DNA from: Helicoverpa zea
Lineage: Eukaryota > Arthropoda > Insecta > Lepidoptera > Noctuidae
Length of the DNA: 64,000 nt
Assembly: GCF_022581195.2 (NCBI RefSeq)
Contig: NC_061468.1
Coordinates: 11,488,001 to 11,552,000, forward strand
Direction of reading: 5' to 3'
Within the stretch, counting starts at the first letter, position 1; each line of letters begins with the position of its first letter. The notes under the pieces are model-generated. The model made no database searches, was not told where the DNA came from, and saw only the letters and a list, made by a program, of their open reading frames with translations. Position numbers and translations under genes: made by a program. Below are positions 41,601 through 52,040 of this stretch, one piece after another.

Positions 41601-44600
41601 ACTACTAACTGCAAAGGCGTAATTTAACGACACAAATATAACCATAATATTACTTTAGCCAAACAACCGAATAAGTACGATAATTTCACCCATATTACTC
41701 CTAACGATATCACGTTAATCCTTCTCTTTAAGGAAATGCTACTTTAAATTGTTCCATATACGTATACAAATAAAGATTATTGTTGGTTAAAGGCAGGTAA
41801 GTCAAGATTATTCTTAAGCAACGTTCAACTATAATAGGACTATTAAAAACACCCACGGGTTGCAAATTGCAAGTGGCTTGAACACAATCAAATGCTGATT
41901 TGCTTCAGCTGCCAACACTGTTTTAGTGTAAACTATGGTAATTAAAATTTTGGGTGGCTTTGCTGATTTAAAACATAGCAGAACTCGACACTACAGAGGA
42001 AGGAGTAAATGTAGCATTGAATTTAATGAAATTGTTTATTATCCTCTTAAGAATTAATAGCTTCTAGTGGTGGAGTACTATTTGAAGACCTACACCCGGA
42101 AAGAAGAATTACTCACTCAAACAAATAGCGTGACACTCAATACTAATAAAAGAGACAATACACAGGAAGAAATCAACATAGTTTCTCATTTGTCAAAACA
42201 CAAATTGAACAAAAAACTGCTGCTCCACAAATCACGTTATCAGCCCTTATTCTAGGGTTGAACTCGAAATACCAAACACGGAGAATTCTTGAAATGCCTG
42301 CATATCGTGAGCCGCAGTTGTAACGTCGACATTATAGGGAGGAGACACGAAGCTGCCTCGCTACTTGTACGACACTTTTTCTACGAACTCAATGTAAATT
42401 GTTTCAAAGATTTCGCGTTAATGCAAATGACTACGTTAATCGCTTTTTAGTGCTTGCCGGAGTAAAGTTGTGCGAGTTTTATGCTTTTCGTAATGAAGGG
42501 GTAATGGGATACAGTCCGACTACGAACGTTATATTGAATATAGTCATGATACGTGCTTCTGAACGGTCTTCATGCTTTTTACATTCGTGTCTCAAATAGA
42601 ACAGTTAGTCGCAAAACTAATGCAATTGCACGAGACAAAATCGAAGTAGTTTTAACCAGAATAATGGAAAAATATTTGGAAATTAGACAGGCACGTTACA
42701 CTGTGCAAATCCAATTTTCCGCAAACACCAAAGTCGGGTGAAACATTTTTTCTAAATAAGTAGAGAACGTTGAATAGCAACGGGTAAATAAAAGTACGAT
42801 AGATAACCTTGTGTAACAAAACTGTTGCTGTACTCTTAGCTTCGCGTTCGACAAAAAATGTTAACAAAAAATAACACAGCCAGTCCGGTCGGTCGCTCGC
42901 TACATAATGATCCAAAGCTCCGCCCTTAGTTAATTTTGCATTTTTTTGCAACAACCAAAAGCTAAATTTTAACGTCCATTTTTTTGGCCAATAAAAGCAT
43001 ATCGATTTCATAATTATTGCCTAACAAAAAATTGACGAAGATGGTTTTTTTCCAGCGTTTCGGTTGCGGATTTTAAGACAACTTAATTCTCCATGGGCTA
43101 CCCTTTTTTGCCAGAAGCAATTAGTCATAGACCCGACGTATGATATCAGCTACTATAAAAGAATCTTAACAATCGTAATTTTTTACAATATTCAATAAGT
43201 CGTGATGACAGAAATGTCGGTAATTGCGCGCAATCAGTACAATTAAATATTGCAATGATACTGTTAATCGTTTCCTTATATTAGCAACGACACACGTTTG
43301 TACGTTGTATTTCCTTGTATCTGATTGGCAAGAAGCTGCGCGAGCTGAGGTTATCTCGCCGAGAGTGGCAGTGTATGAACTCTCGAGAAACACTCGCTCG
43401 CCCAGCGGATGACTAAAAATACATTGTTACGTGTTGACATTGAAATGTTAATGCACTCTCCGCTCGACGCATTTCATGGATACAGCATGGCCTTAATATA
43501 TGTCTTTTTATTTTATTGATTGTTTTGACTGGTATAGCTTCATTTCATACGATATCGCGTGAGCCGCTGTTTATAATGCGATAATGCGAAAAAATCATAA
43601 ATGTGTTGCGGTGTCGTTGCTCCCGGCCGTGTGTTTCGTATCGTTCGCGTCACCAGTGTGTGCAGCGGATTTATCACCGGCCTGAGCCACGATACTTTAT
43701 TTTATTCATTACCGGCTACCGAGTTTTATGAAACATTTATATTTTCAAGTGTCCATCTCATTTATTTCACGGTCGCTTAATTTATTGCAGCCTTTTCTAT
43801 CGTTAATCTTGGTTTTGTGCAAATCTCTTTACGTGACTTGTAGCATATTTCACAACAATTTTTAGTAATTCATCGCTTGCTTAATTAATATTGTCACCCA
43901 GACGTTTTGAAGTTAATTCTCGTTTCAATTATAGGAGTAATCAATATTACTAACAATTGCACGTGTGATGGACGTTTTATTTTGTATTTCAAGGTTTTAA
44001 TAATAATATTCAAATGTGAGAATTTGTAATATTAACTTTAAAATTTCAACACTACTTATTTCCAAGGTTTTATAATATTACAGCCTACTTAAGATTTTCT
44101 TACATGTATTGAAATATTTAATTAGGAGTTTAAAATCAAATAAATTCTCATAGTAAACGAGGAATAATTATTTTTTTCGAGAGGCTTTAGTTTTATTTTT
44201 ATAGGTACTTGGAAGTTTTATTTCACAACTAAGTGTCATCACAACTTTTACGTTATAAATTAATGTAGTATTATTAATTGTATGAAAATTAAGTCCATTA
44301 TTGTCAAGTCTTTCGCAATAACATTTTTTGCCAGAATATTTCCGACCCTAAAATGCGAGCGTTCAATTTATGTCTCAAGTCTCGTTGAAAACTTTATTCC
44401 GGGATTAAAATTTTCGATTTAAGTACGCTTTAACACCACGTGGGATTTTTTATTGCAGTGGGTCTCTCGGATCGCATGTCTGTGCATCATTACTCCTCGT
44501 TAGTAACCAGTTTAGTCAGCGAATTGAATTTCAGTGTCTCGGTAATAGCCGCGTCGGCCAATGAATGTTTATTACGATTATCTCGCAAGATAATAGGGGA

Positions 44601-45477
44601 CTAACCCTTTTCAACCAACACACCGAAATTACAAATTGTTTAAGTTAAATGGGCCGTTTGTAGGACTAGCGTTCACACACCAGCCTAGCAGAAATTTAAT
44701 TAATTTGACCAAATGCCTATTATTTTGATTGTAACGTTGTTTTGAATTGTAAAATGCTATTTATTAGGTATGATTTTCAATTTATTATTTTTTCCTGTAG
44801 GTCGAAAATGTAGGTAGTAGACAGTGAGTTTTGAATTTATTGACCACATTTTCCGACTAGTTAAATTACGTTTTTGATTGAATGTTATTTATAGGTAAGA
44901 GTGAAGTCTTACACGTCATGTTCAATGTGTTTACAAAATATATCCTTTAGCCATGTGTTGACTACTTTCAGAGCGATAAAATTATATTGCGCGTTACTTT
45001 TTGTATATTTTTGTCGTTGAATTACAGTTAGTATATTTTTGTGCGTATGTCACAGATTCGCACATTTTTTACGAGTTCGTGCGTAAATATTTTTGTTATT
45101 GATAGATATAATTTTAGATAAGATTTCCTTGATTCAGGGTATTTTTTACGATTGATATAACTTTGTTTGTTACACGATTTTATTATTTTGTCGCGTAGTT
45201 TCGAAATTAGAAATTTAACCGTCATGGAAAATAAGATAGATTTTTTTTTCGGATACCTTCTTTTAATTTTATTTTAACAAGTTTTGAATTTATTCGCGTG
45301 TACGTTATTTTTTTGATCTATTTAATTTTTTTTACTTCATGTTTATTTGAACCTACTTTTCAAACTTTATTTTTATATTGCCCGAATTAACTTTATTATT
45401 TTGTTTAGATTTTTTTATAGTTTGGGAATTGTAGTTTTCACTTTTGTCACTTTGAAAAAGTTTGTAGTTGGACTTAC
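32661..45477. other. Probable intron of the minus-strand gene, mostly featureless
   Basis: This lies downstream of the splice donor at 45477-45476, so at least its right end is intronic. I find no confident exon. Listed or noted inside are a small minus-strand ORF at 33614-33796, a weakly similar pair of segments near 42414-42485 and 43244-43310, and CpG-richer patches around 43325-43410 and 43550-43690. The patches could be intronic regulatory DNA close to the promoter. Confidence 0.5.
33614..33796 (-). other. Small ORF with strong ATG context, unrecognised
   Basis: The minus-strand ORF starts at a true ATG in the context GGACAAAATGG, a good insect Kozak match, and reads 60 codons to a stop. 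The N-terminal half is hydrophilic and rich in K, E, Q and S, and the C-terminal part is GC-richer. No domain, signal peptide or membrane segment is seen. It might be a first exon, a small protein or chance. The strand matches the exon at 45.5 kb, but its position deep in that gene's presumed intron argues against it being the main start. Confidence 0.18.
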
Positions 45478-45597
45478 CTGAGTGGCATCCGTGTAAGGAG
45501 TTGATGAGTTTTTGTCGACGAGCTGGGAGCCGAACACGGGCACTCCACTCGACGTCGGCGACAGGGACCTCACATCCGACACTTGTTGGGGCACCAT
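45478..45597 (-). CDS. First coding exon of an unidentified spliced gene
   Basis: The minus strand reads ATG in the context ACAAAAATGG, close to the insect optimum, followed by exactly 40 codons. The peptide begins MVPQQVSDVR and ends TPYTDATQ. The exon stops at CAG|GTAAGTC, a near-perfect donor (GT at 45477-45476), in phase 0. Codon use is GC-rich compared with the flanks. The peptide is hydrophilic and rich in Ser, Thr, Pro and Val, with no signal peptide, membrane segment or domain. This suits the disordered N-terminus of an intracellular or nuclear protein, but that role is inference. The adjoining CpG-rich block fits a 5' UTR and promoter. Downstream exons lie toward coordinate 1, and none is confidently seen within 45 kb, so intron 1 may be very long. 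Confidence 0.8.
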
Positions 45598-46260
45598 TTT
45601 TGTTTATCCAAAAAAATAAACCCCAAATAAAACTTAACACAAAAAAACACAGTTCACCTATTGCACTTAAAAACACTAAAATACTAATTTGTTTGAGTCC
45701 AAAAAAAATTCATAAGTTTCTTAATAAAATATTTATAACAGTCCAAATGGGGCAACGAGGAGCCTCTGTTTGTTCCCGAACCGCAGCCTCTCGGCGGACG
45801 AAACTCCGGAGACCTCCCAGTACCTGGACACTATCCTAAAAGCTTTCTCTTCTAGAACGAGATATCTGCTACTATCTTCGTCGCCGGCGAACAGTCCAAA
45901 AGTCATAATTTTAGCGGTGTCCCGACCGCAGTTCAGTTAGCACTGCGGGGCGATCGTGTCATAATCAATCGGGAGCGACGAGTGGTGTGGGCTTTATGCG
46001 GCTACGTTCGCACTCCGCGGTGACAGAGAACCTACTGACTGAGCGGCAACGTGCTGTCAATATACCCGCGCGCTCAGCTGTTCGCCCCTGCCCCGCGCCG
46101 CGCAAGCGCCCCGCCCTCCCCCCGCGTCGCACTCGCACGCCGGCGGCCGGCGGAAGCGCACGCTTCCTCCGCGCTTCCCGCCGTGCCGGTCCGACCGGTC
46201 GCGGTACGAGCTGTGGCCGCCTAACCGTAACCCACAGCCCACGGTGGCCGTTTTAAATGC
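45598..46260 (-). promoter_or_regulatory. 5' UTR and GC/CpG-rich promoter of the minus-strand gene
   Basis: Immediately upstream of the ATG on the minus strand is an AT-rich leader of about 140 bp, then from about 45745 to 46256 a strongly GC- and CpG-rich block. It includes runs such as CCCCGCCCTCCCCCCGCG and GCCGGCGGCCGGCGG. Nothing similar occurs elsewhere in this AT-rich window. The arrangement suggests transcription starts within about 45900-46060. Initiator-like words (TCAGTCAG on the minus strand near 46031-46045) and a weak TATA-like CATAAAG (near 45990) are present, but I cannot choose a start site. Plus-strand open frames here are by-products of the GC-rich composition. Confidence 0.65.
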
Positions 46261-48189
46261 AAATTTTAGATGTATGAACACTTATTTCGGAGTTTTACGT
46301 AAGTATGAAGATGTGTTGGCAACTGTTTCCCGTAAACTTTATGTTTATTAAACTTTTATGCGATAACCGACTAATGGGACAGCGTCTACGTTTTATGGTT
46401 ATGGAAACTTTGAATTAGGTTTACTTTTGCTTTTTAAATGTTTATTTATTTTCTTGACACTAAACTACTACTGTCTAACTAACTTTTTACAATACTTACC
46501 TAATAGGTATGAAAGAAATGATGTACTTACTTGAATAATGTTAACATGAAAAGTTAATTGCTATTCTTGGACCTAGGAACTTAACATTTATGCTCTCTTT
46601 CCATCATTTCATTATCCACTTAAAGCAGTTTAAAACGATAGTACGTAATCAGTGCTAAAGGCTTGTCTATGTTATGATCAAGCAATTAAACGTAATATCT
46701 AGTACTCCACATTATTGTACATAGCTTAATTAAACTGACAATCATAATTACAACTGTACCTTAAATAAATGAGGTCGCTAAAACAGTTATTTACTTAACT
46801 ATATAAAATGAAGATATTCCCCAAAAATATTCCCATTTCCCTCAAGTTTACACCCGGCAATTTGCCCAAAAGTACCCACACTGGGCACAATAATTTATGC
46901 CCAATTTAACTACTCGGAACCCACGGGTTAAGCTCACTATAATTATCATGGTCATTCTTACCTTTTGTCAAAAGAAACTCCATAAAGATGGTTAAACCCA
47001 AAATTTGTATGCATCAGAAGGTTTATCATTTGGGACCCTAAAGACCCCTTCAGAAAATGAACTACATAAGTATGAATTAAATATGCAATAAGTCAACTAG
47101 GGATAAATTTATTAGCCTAACTTATCACCTTTTGAACACTTTTTACTTACTCATTTTTATGTGACAAATACAGCAACTAACATAAACTCATTTATGTACA
47201 TTCAAAGTATTTAATCCATTTTGCTAATGCAATAAGAACAGTGCCTAATATTACTGTATCATTGAAACTGTCTTAATTTTTTTATTCTTGGACCTTTCCA
47301 TTCTTCTCAAATGATGGCAAAATTATGATCCTTCTGGATTTTCCTATATCTTGACTACAAGTGATGTCCCGACTACCATCTGCCGTGTGGTTACAGTTTA
47401 CCCGCATCCTATTGGGTGTGGTGACCATTATTCGGGACATAAAAAAGACGTAAAGTTTTATACTCCAAAATTAAGAAACTTCAATAATAATAGGCAGACT
47501 CGAAATGAAAGTTTAATTAAGTTAGCAAAACTTAATTATTGTTAGTTAAGTAATTTCAAAATATAACAAGTTACAAGATATTTGTGTGTACAAGAAATAT
47601 GTAATTAAAATGTTATGATTGATATTGTTTAATTAAACTTTTTTGTAATTCAAATCACAATCAAATCTACATGATAGGTACCATATCATCCTGTAAATAA
47701 TCCCTAAAAAAGATCCCTGTCAATTATCCTAAAGACAGCTGTAAAAAAATAAAATATCTACCATACAAGCTCAATTAAGTAAGTTTCTATAAACAAGTTA
47801 GGTACCAGATTTCCCAGAAATTATCTTAGATGACGCAATGTTAATCAGGATTACAGCATCACTTCAACTTTCTACTACAAAACTGTGGTTAGTGCAGTAG
47901 GGCTAATATACTAGGAAACTATAGAATTCAAGTCAATCAATTTTATATTCCTTATTTATTTTACCTAAGTAAAAGAGAGCACACAGAGAAGTAAGTAAGA
48001 CACGCGGAGTAAGGAAAGTCATTTTGTTCTCCATGGCAGAAGGAGTGTTATGTATTTTAGAGGTATATTCTATAATATTACCTATTTAAAAGTGATGATC
48101 CTATACTATTAACCAGACAACATTAATCTAGGATTTTTGGAAGCAAGCCTTTAAGATATAAAGAAATTGTGAAATTAATAATTATGCTT
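46261..48189. other. AT-rich upstream intergenic DNA
   Basis: No gene or repeat is recognised. The stretch lies upstream of the minus-strand promoter and would hold any distal promoter elements. I see no clear motif cluster. Confidence 0.55.
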
Positions 48190-48365
48190 GAGATTTTCCA
48201 TGTATCCCAAATACCCTTAGGATATTTCTCTTCACTGTTGGTGAAAAGATACACTACGAAAAATACCTTTGATAAAGACATTTAAATTATATCTTTTGCC
48301 CGGATTCGAACCCACATTCACACACTATCAAACCAAGACTAAGTTTTTACTATAACCTAATTTCC
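48190..48365 (-). mobile_element. Old, degraded tRNA-derived SINE
   Basis: On the minus strand a perfect B box (GGTTCGAATCC, plus-strand 48302-48312) is preceded by a poorly conserved A-box region. It is followed about 60 bases later by CAACAGTGAAGAGAAATATCC and TTTGGGATACATGG. The latter matches, with many substitutions, the GGTGAAGGAAAACATCTTGAGG segment of the SINE at 62908-63211. I read this as an ancient copy of a related SINE family. No target duplication survives. Confidence 0.5.
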
Positions 48366-48505
48366 TATAAGTCAGATAAGCAGATGCACCCCCATGAGGT
48401 AACCACATTAGACCCGGGGGCGCAAAACCCATGGATTGCTTCAATTATTTCCAACAAAACCGAGGAACACCTGACGGAATTCGTTAATTCGTAACAAGTT
48501 ATGAA

Positions 48506-48515
48506 TATTGAATAG
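48506..48515. repeat. Target-site duplication, 5' copy, of the R1-clade LINE
   Basis: TATTGAATAG here is repeated exactly at 52031-52040, just past the poly(A) tail of the element. Confidence 0.85.
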
Positions 48516-48577
48516 CTTCACTGTGGTTTTGTTTTCACGGTTTTTGGGAATAGGGGTAGGTGTAGGCAGAAATGTGA

Positions 48578-49759
48578 GGTGAGATACTCCAGGCGAACCT
48601 AAATCACTGTGCCGGTGCACAGGACTTGTTTCTGCAAACCATGGCAGAGTGGTCGATAGGCGTGGCCGTAGCTGCAGAACCATATTTTGTCTCTCCTCGC
48701 CCTAACTGGGTGGGTGACGTGGACTCGTCTGTAGCTATAATCGGCTCAGCGGATCCCAACTGCACTCCTCCTATACTCAAGGAAAGGGGCTCGGGATACG
48801 TTGCAGCTAAGTGGGGTGAGGTCATCATCTTCGGCGTATACTTTTCTCCGAATAGGACCCTTCCCGAGTTTGAAGACTTCCTTGACAGACTTGGGGCCTC
48901 TGTTCTTCGGATGGCACCAAGCCAGGTTTTGATTATGGGGGACTTCAATGCGAAGTCTACTGCATGGGGCTCCTCCCGACCTGACATACGAGGACGTGTT
49001 GTTGAAGAATGGGCGGCGGTAACTGGACTCGTTCTTTTGAATAGGGGGTCAGTTAACACGTGCGTGCGGTGGAACGGGGGCTCAATAGTGGATCTCACTT
49101 TCGCTACGCCGGCTCTTTCCGCGCGCGTACTAGATTGGCGGGTTGTGCAGGATACTGAAACCTTATCCGACCACAGATACATTCGTCTGGATGTATCTGT
49201 GTCTTCATACAATGACGCTGCTGCTCGACATTCGAATGCCCAAAAGTTTCCACGATGGGCACAAAAGCAGCTTGATAGAGAATTACTGGAAGAGGCCGCC
49301 ATTGTTCAGGCGTGGCTATTGCCACCAACACGCTCAGAAGCGGCCGACGTCAACGTCGGGGCCCATCGTTTCCGGAGCGCCATGACGGCGATCTGTGATG
49401 CGGCCATGCCTCGTGTGCGCCGGCGACCTTCTAAGAAGGAGGTCTACTGGTGGTCTCAGGAAATGGCGGGCCTCCGGCAGGCCTGTATTCATGCGCGGAG
49501 GTGCTACTCTAGCGTCCGCAGGCGACGCCAGCGCAGCGACAGCCTTAACATCTTAGAGGCTGAGCTTTATGAGACGTATCAGGCTGCACGAGAAACTCTA
49601 CGGGTGGCGATAATCCGGGCGAAAGACCAAAGCAGAAGCGAGATGCTGGATGGCCTTAACCGCGATCCCTGGGGACGCCCGTATCTCTCAGCAAGGAACA
49701 AACTTCGTGCTCAGGGCCCCCCACTTACGGAGGCCCTCGAACCTCAGTTAGCCAAGTAG
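48578..49759 (+). CDS. LINE ORF2, endonuclease part (frameshifted at its end)
   Basis: This is the N-terminal part of the R1-clade ORF2 protein, which nicks the target DNA to prime reverse transcription. The frame opens after a TGA at 48575. The endonuclease begins ILQANLNHCAGAQDL without an ATG, so the natural start is either lost or lies upstream in the intact element. All expected motifs are visible: the Asn-containing strand (QANLNH), the catalytic Glu (AAEPY), GVYFSP, GDFNAKSTAWGS with its Asp and Asn, IVDLTF, and the final SDH (LSDHRYI). A linker rich in Arg follows. The frame ends at TAG 49757-49759, where homology continues one frame over into the next entry. A single-base deletion near 49756 explains this. 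Catalytically the domain looks intact. Confidence 0.9.
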   Translation, partial: GEILQANLNHCAGAQDLFLQTMAEWSIGVAVAAEPYFVSPRPNWVGDVDSSVAIIGSADPNCTPPILKERGSGYVAAKWGEVIIFGVYFSPNRTLPEFEDFLDRLGASVLRMAPSQVLIMGDFNAKSTAWGSSRPDIRGRVVEEWAAVTGLVLLNRGSVNTCVRWNGGSIVDLTFATPALSARVLDWRVVQDTETLSDHRYIRLDVSVSSYNDAAARHSNAQKFPRWAQKQLDRELLEEAAIVQAWLLPPTRSEAADVNVGAHRFRSAMTAICDAAMPRVRRRPSKKEVYWWSQEMAGLRQACIHARRCYSSVRRRRQRSDSLNILEAELYETYQAARETLRVAIIRAKDQSRSEMLDGLNRDPWGRPYLSARNKLRAQGPPLTEALEPQLAK

Positions 49760-51741
49760 TGGAAGCCCTATTTCCCAATCGGGCAGAACATGTACCTCCA
49801 GTTATGGCTCCGCCTGAGGAGGAACAGCACGATGAAGAGGAGATCCTGCCAATCACTGAGGCGGAGATGAATACTGTGATTTTGAAGGCGCGCTCCAAGA
49901 ATAAAGCTCCCGGCCCGGATGGCGTACCCTCCAAGGTACTAGCCATGGCACTAAGCGATGCGATGAAGGATCAGCTGAAGGAACTGTTCGACGCGTGTTT
50001 AACGTCGAGACAGTTCCCTGAGCCTTGGAAGGAAGGACGCTTAGTGCTTCTGCAAAAGCCGGGTCGGCCGCCAGATTCACCTTCGGCTTACAGACCCATT
50101 GTCCTGTTAGACGAAGCGGGTAAGATGCTGGAGGGGATTCTGGCCAGCCGCATAACTCGACACCTTAATACGACCGGCCCCAACCTGTCGGATGCCCAGT
50201 ATGGCTTTCGGGCCGAACGATCGACTGTGGATGCCATATTGCACCTGAAAGCAGAGGCGAGGGAAGCGGTCGCCGGAGGGAACGTGCTGTTGGCGGTGTC
50301 ACTGGACATCGCCAATGCATTTAACAGTCTGCCATTCAGCTGCATAGGTGAAGCGCTCCAATTCCACGGAGTGCCTACATACCTGAGGCAGCTAGTGGCA
50401 GACTACCTGAGAGGACGGAGCGTCTGCTACCAGAGACGCGACGGGCGCATGGTACGGTGCTCTGTTACGTGCGGTGTTCCGCAGGGGTCAGTCCTGGGAC
50501 CACTCCTGTGGAACATCGGATACGATTGGGCCCTGCGTGGCGGCTTTACCGCCGGGCAGGGTGCAATTTGCTATGCAGATGACACCCTCGTTACCGCTCG
50601 GGGTGAGACTTTTGACGAAGCAGCTCAATCGGCAATCCAGTGCGTGTCCCTGGTCATCAGCCGTATTGAAGCGCTCGGACTGCGCGTTGCTCTGGAGAAG
50701 ACGGAGGCCCTAGTATTTCATGGACCCCGGCGTCGTCCACCTGCCGGGGCCCACCTTGCCCTTGGGACTACAAGGGTAAGAGTTCAAACCAAGATGAAAT
50801 ACTTGGGCCTGGTAATAGATCGATTGTGGAACTTCCGCGAGCACTTCTTGCAGCTTCAGCCAAAGCTAATCAATGCTGCGTCCTCCCTTGGTCGATTGTT
50901 GCCGAACTCGGGCGGACCAAGCGCGATATGTCGGCGGCTATACACGGGGGTGGTTAGGTCGATGGCGCTCTATGGAGCACCGGTGTGGGCAGATTCTTTG
51001 AGGAGCCCCTCAAATAGGGCTTTACTGCGTAAGCCACAGAGGATCACGGCGAACAGGGTCATCCGTGGATATAAGACCGTTTCTGCGGAGGCCGCATGCG
51101 CCCTGGCTGGAACCCCCCCGTGGGATCTAGAGGCACAAGTGCTCGCGGAGATTTATTCCCGGAGAGCTAATGCTCGCTCGAGCGGCGACCGTCCTCCGCC
51201 CGAGCTTGTGAGAAGATGGCGCGAGCAGGCGCAGGAGGATGTCCTGTCCCAGTGGAAGGATAGACTGGCGGCGCCTACTGCTGGTCATTGGACTGCGGCG
51301 GCAATAGGGCCAATTCTCGAAGAGTGGGTGGGAAGAAGGCACGGAGTGCTGTCCTTCCGTATCACCCAAATTTTGACCAACCATGGTTGCTTCGGCTACT
51401 ACCTGCATAAGGTGGCTAGACGGGAACCTACCCCCGTGTGCCACCAGTGCGGTAGTAGCCCAGATACAGCGCAGCACACCATTGAGCTGTGTCCCGCCTG
51501 GGACGAGCAGCGCAATGCGTTGGCGGCAAATACCGGACAGGACTTCTCGCTGCCGAATTTGGTGAGGGTGATGATCGGCAGCGAGGCCGGCTGGATAGCC
51601 ATAGATACCTTCTGCGAACAAGTAATATCGCAGAAGGAGGCGGCGGAGCGGGTCCGTGAGGCAGACGCTCATGCGGACCCAATTCGTCGCCGGAGGGTGG
51701 GCAGGCGTCGGACGCGTTACGCCGCCCAGATGCCGCCCTAG
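49759..51741 (+). CDS. LINE ORF2, reverse transcriptase and CCHC knuckle
   Basis: This 660-residue frame is the rest of ORF2. Counting from the GTG at 49759, YRPIVLLDEAGKMLE is at 111-125, SLDIANAF with a catalytic Asp at 181-188, GVPQGSVLGPLL at 239-250, and the YADD active site at 272-275. A C-terminal zinc knuckle follows, C561-x2-C564-x8-H573-x4-C578. The protein copies element RNA into DNA at the nicked target. The frame starts immediately after the endonuclease frame stops, in a different phase, and residues such as VEALFPNR directly continue ORF2 homology. The GTG is therefore only where the frame opens and not a true start. No other stop or frameshift is seen. The long antisense frames opposite it are shadows. 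Confidence 0.93.
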   Translation: MEALFPNRAEHVPPVMAPPEEEQHDEEEILPITEAEMNTVILKARSKNKAPGPDGVPSKVLAMALSDAMKDQLKELFDACLTSRQFPEPWKEGRLVLLQKPGRPPDSPSAYRPIVLLDEAGKMLEGILASRITRHLNTTGPNLSDAQYGFRAERSTVDAILHLKAEAREAVAGGNVLLAVSLDIANAFNSLPFSCIGEALQFHGVPTYLRQLVADYLRGRSVCYQRRDGRMVRCSVTCGVPQGSVLGPLLWNIGYDWALRGGFTAGQGAICYADDTLVTARGETFDEAAQSAIQCVSLVISRIEALGLRVALEKTEALVFHGPRRRPPAGAHLALGTTRVRVQTKMKYLGLVIDRLWNFREHFLQLQPKLINAASSLGRLLPNSGGPSAICRRLYTGVVRSMALYGAPVWADSLRSPSNRALLRKPQRITANRVIRGYKTVSAEAACALAGTPPWDLEAQVLAEIYSRRANARSSGDRPPPELVRRWREQAQEDVLSQWKDRLAAPTAGHWTAAAIGPILEEWVGRRHGVLSFRITQILTNHGCFGYYLHKVARREPTPVCHQCGSSPDTAQHTIELCPAWDEQRNALAANTGQDFSLPNLVRVMIGSEAGWIAIDTFCEQVISQKEAAERVREADAHADPIRRRRVGRRRTRYAAQMPP

Positions 51742-51911
51742 CAGCAGCCAGTGGGTAGCAGACCGGGGAACTCCTGCTACCTGCATTGCACGAGCTGCTG
51801 CTGAGATGGATCGCCAGTAGATGGAGGCGACCAGCCACTGCCGAGAGGTCACGAAAGTCGTCTTTGGTCCTCGTGGCCCCTCTCTAAAAGGCAGAAGACG
51901 GCACAAACGCT

Positions 51912-51946
51912 GAGGTTTTTAGTGGGTGCAAGCCCCACATAACCTC
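51912..51946 (+). other. 3'-UTR hairpin of the R1-clade LINE
   Basis: GAGGTT (51912-51917) pairs with AACCTC (51941-51946), and GTGGG pairs with CCCAC within it, leaving a TGCAAG-type loop. Structured 3' UTRs are recognised by the reverse transcriptase in several R-type elements, so this may be the RNA handle used to start copying. That role is inference. Confidence 0.6.
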
Positions 51947-51999
51947 ACCGTCTCCCCGGGCGGTGTGTGTATGCGTCAGGCATTTTCCTCAGCTGAAAC

Positions 52000-52030
<31 letters not shown>

Positions 52031-52040
52031 TATTGAATAG
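52031..52040. repeat. Target-site duplication, 3' copy, of the R1-clade LINE
   Basis: This is an exact copy of the 10 bases at 48506-48515, directly after the poly(A) tail and two G residues. Confidence 0.85.

Larger units (their letters stand above)
48516..52030 (+). mobile_element. R1-clade non-LTR retrotransposon, 5'-truncated
   Basis: The element is bounded by exact 10-bp target duplications and ends in 29 adenines (52000-52028) plus GG. It carries an apurinic-type endonuclease, a reverse transcriptase and a C-terminal CCHC knuckle, the order typical of ORF2 in the R1 clade (R1, TRAS, SART and relatives). Only about 60 bp precede the endonuclease, so ORF1 and the 5' UTR are missing, as expected for truncation during target-primed reverse transcription. 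The target is ordinary AT-rich DNA, not rDNA or TTAGG telomeric repeats, which argues against a strict rDNA or telomere specialist. The flank duplications, intact tail and single frameshift suggest a fairly recent insertion. Confidence 0.92.

Noticed and set aside
42652..43011. Minus-strand 119-codon frame
   Set aside because: It has no recognisable domain and no supporting start or splice context.
45468..45839. Plus-strand 123-codon frame over the first exon
   Set aside because: It is the antisense of the minus-strand exon and UTR, with a non-natural composition. The splice donor and start context support the minus strand.
45987..46256. Plus-strand Arg/Pro-rich 89-codon frame and its minus-strand partner
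   Set aside because: GC-rich promoter DNA lacks stop codons in all frames. The peptides are low-complexity with no domain.
48604..49302. Minus-strand 232-codon frame
   Set aside because: It lies antisense to the endonuclease, whose catalytic motifs are clear on the plus strand.
51127..51906. Minus-strand 259-codon frame and overlapping frames
   Set aside because: These are antisense shadows of the reverse transcriptase C-terminus and 3' UTR.
48578..52030. TRAS/SART-type telomere-specific insertion
   Set aside because: No TTAGG/CCTAA repeats flank the element. The target duplication is unique AT-rich sequence.
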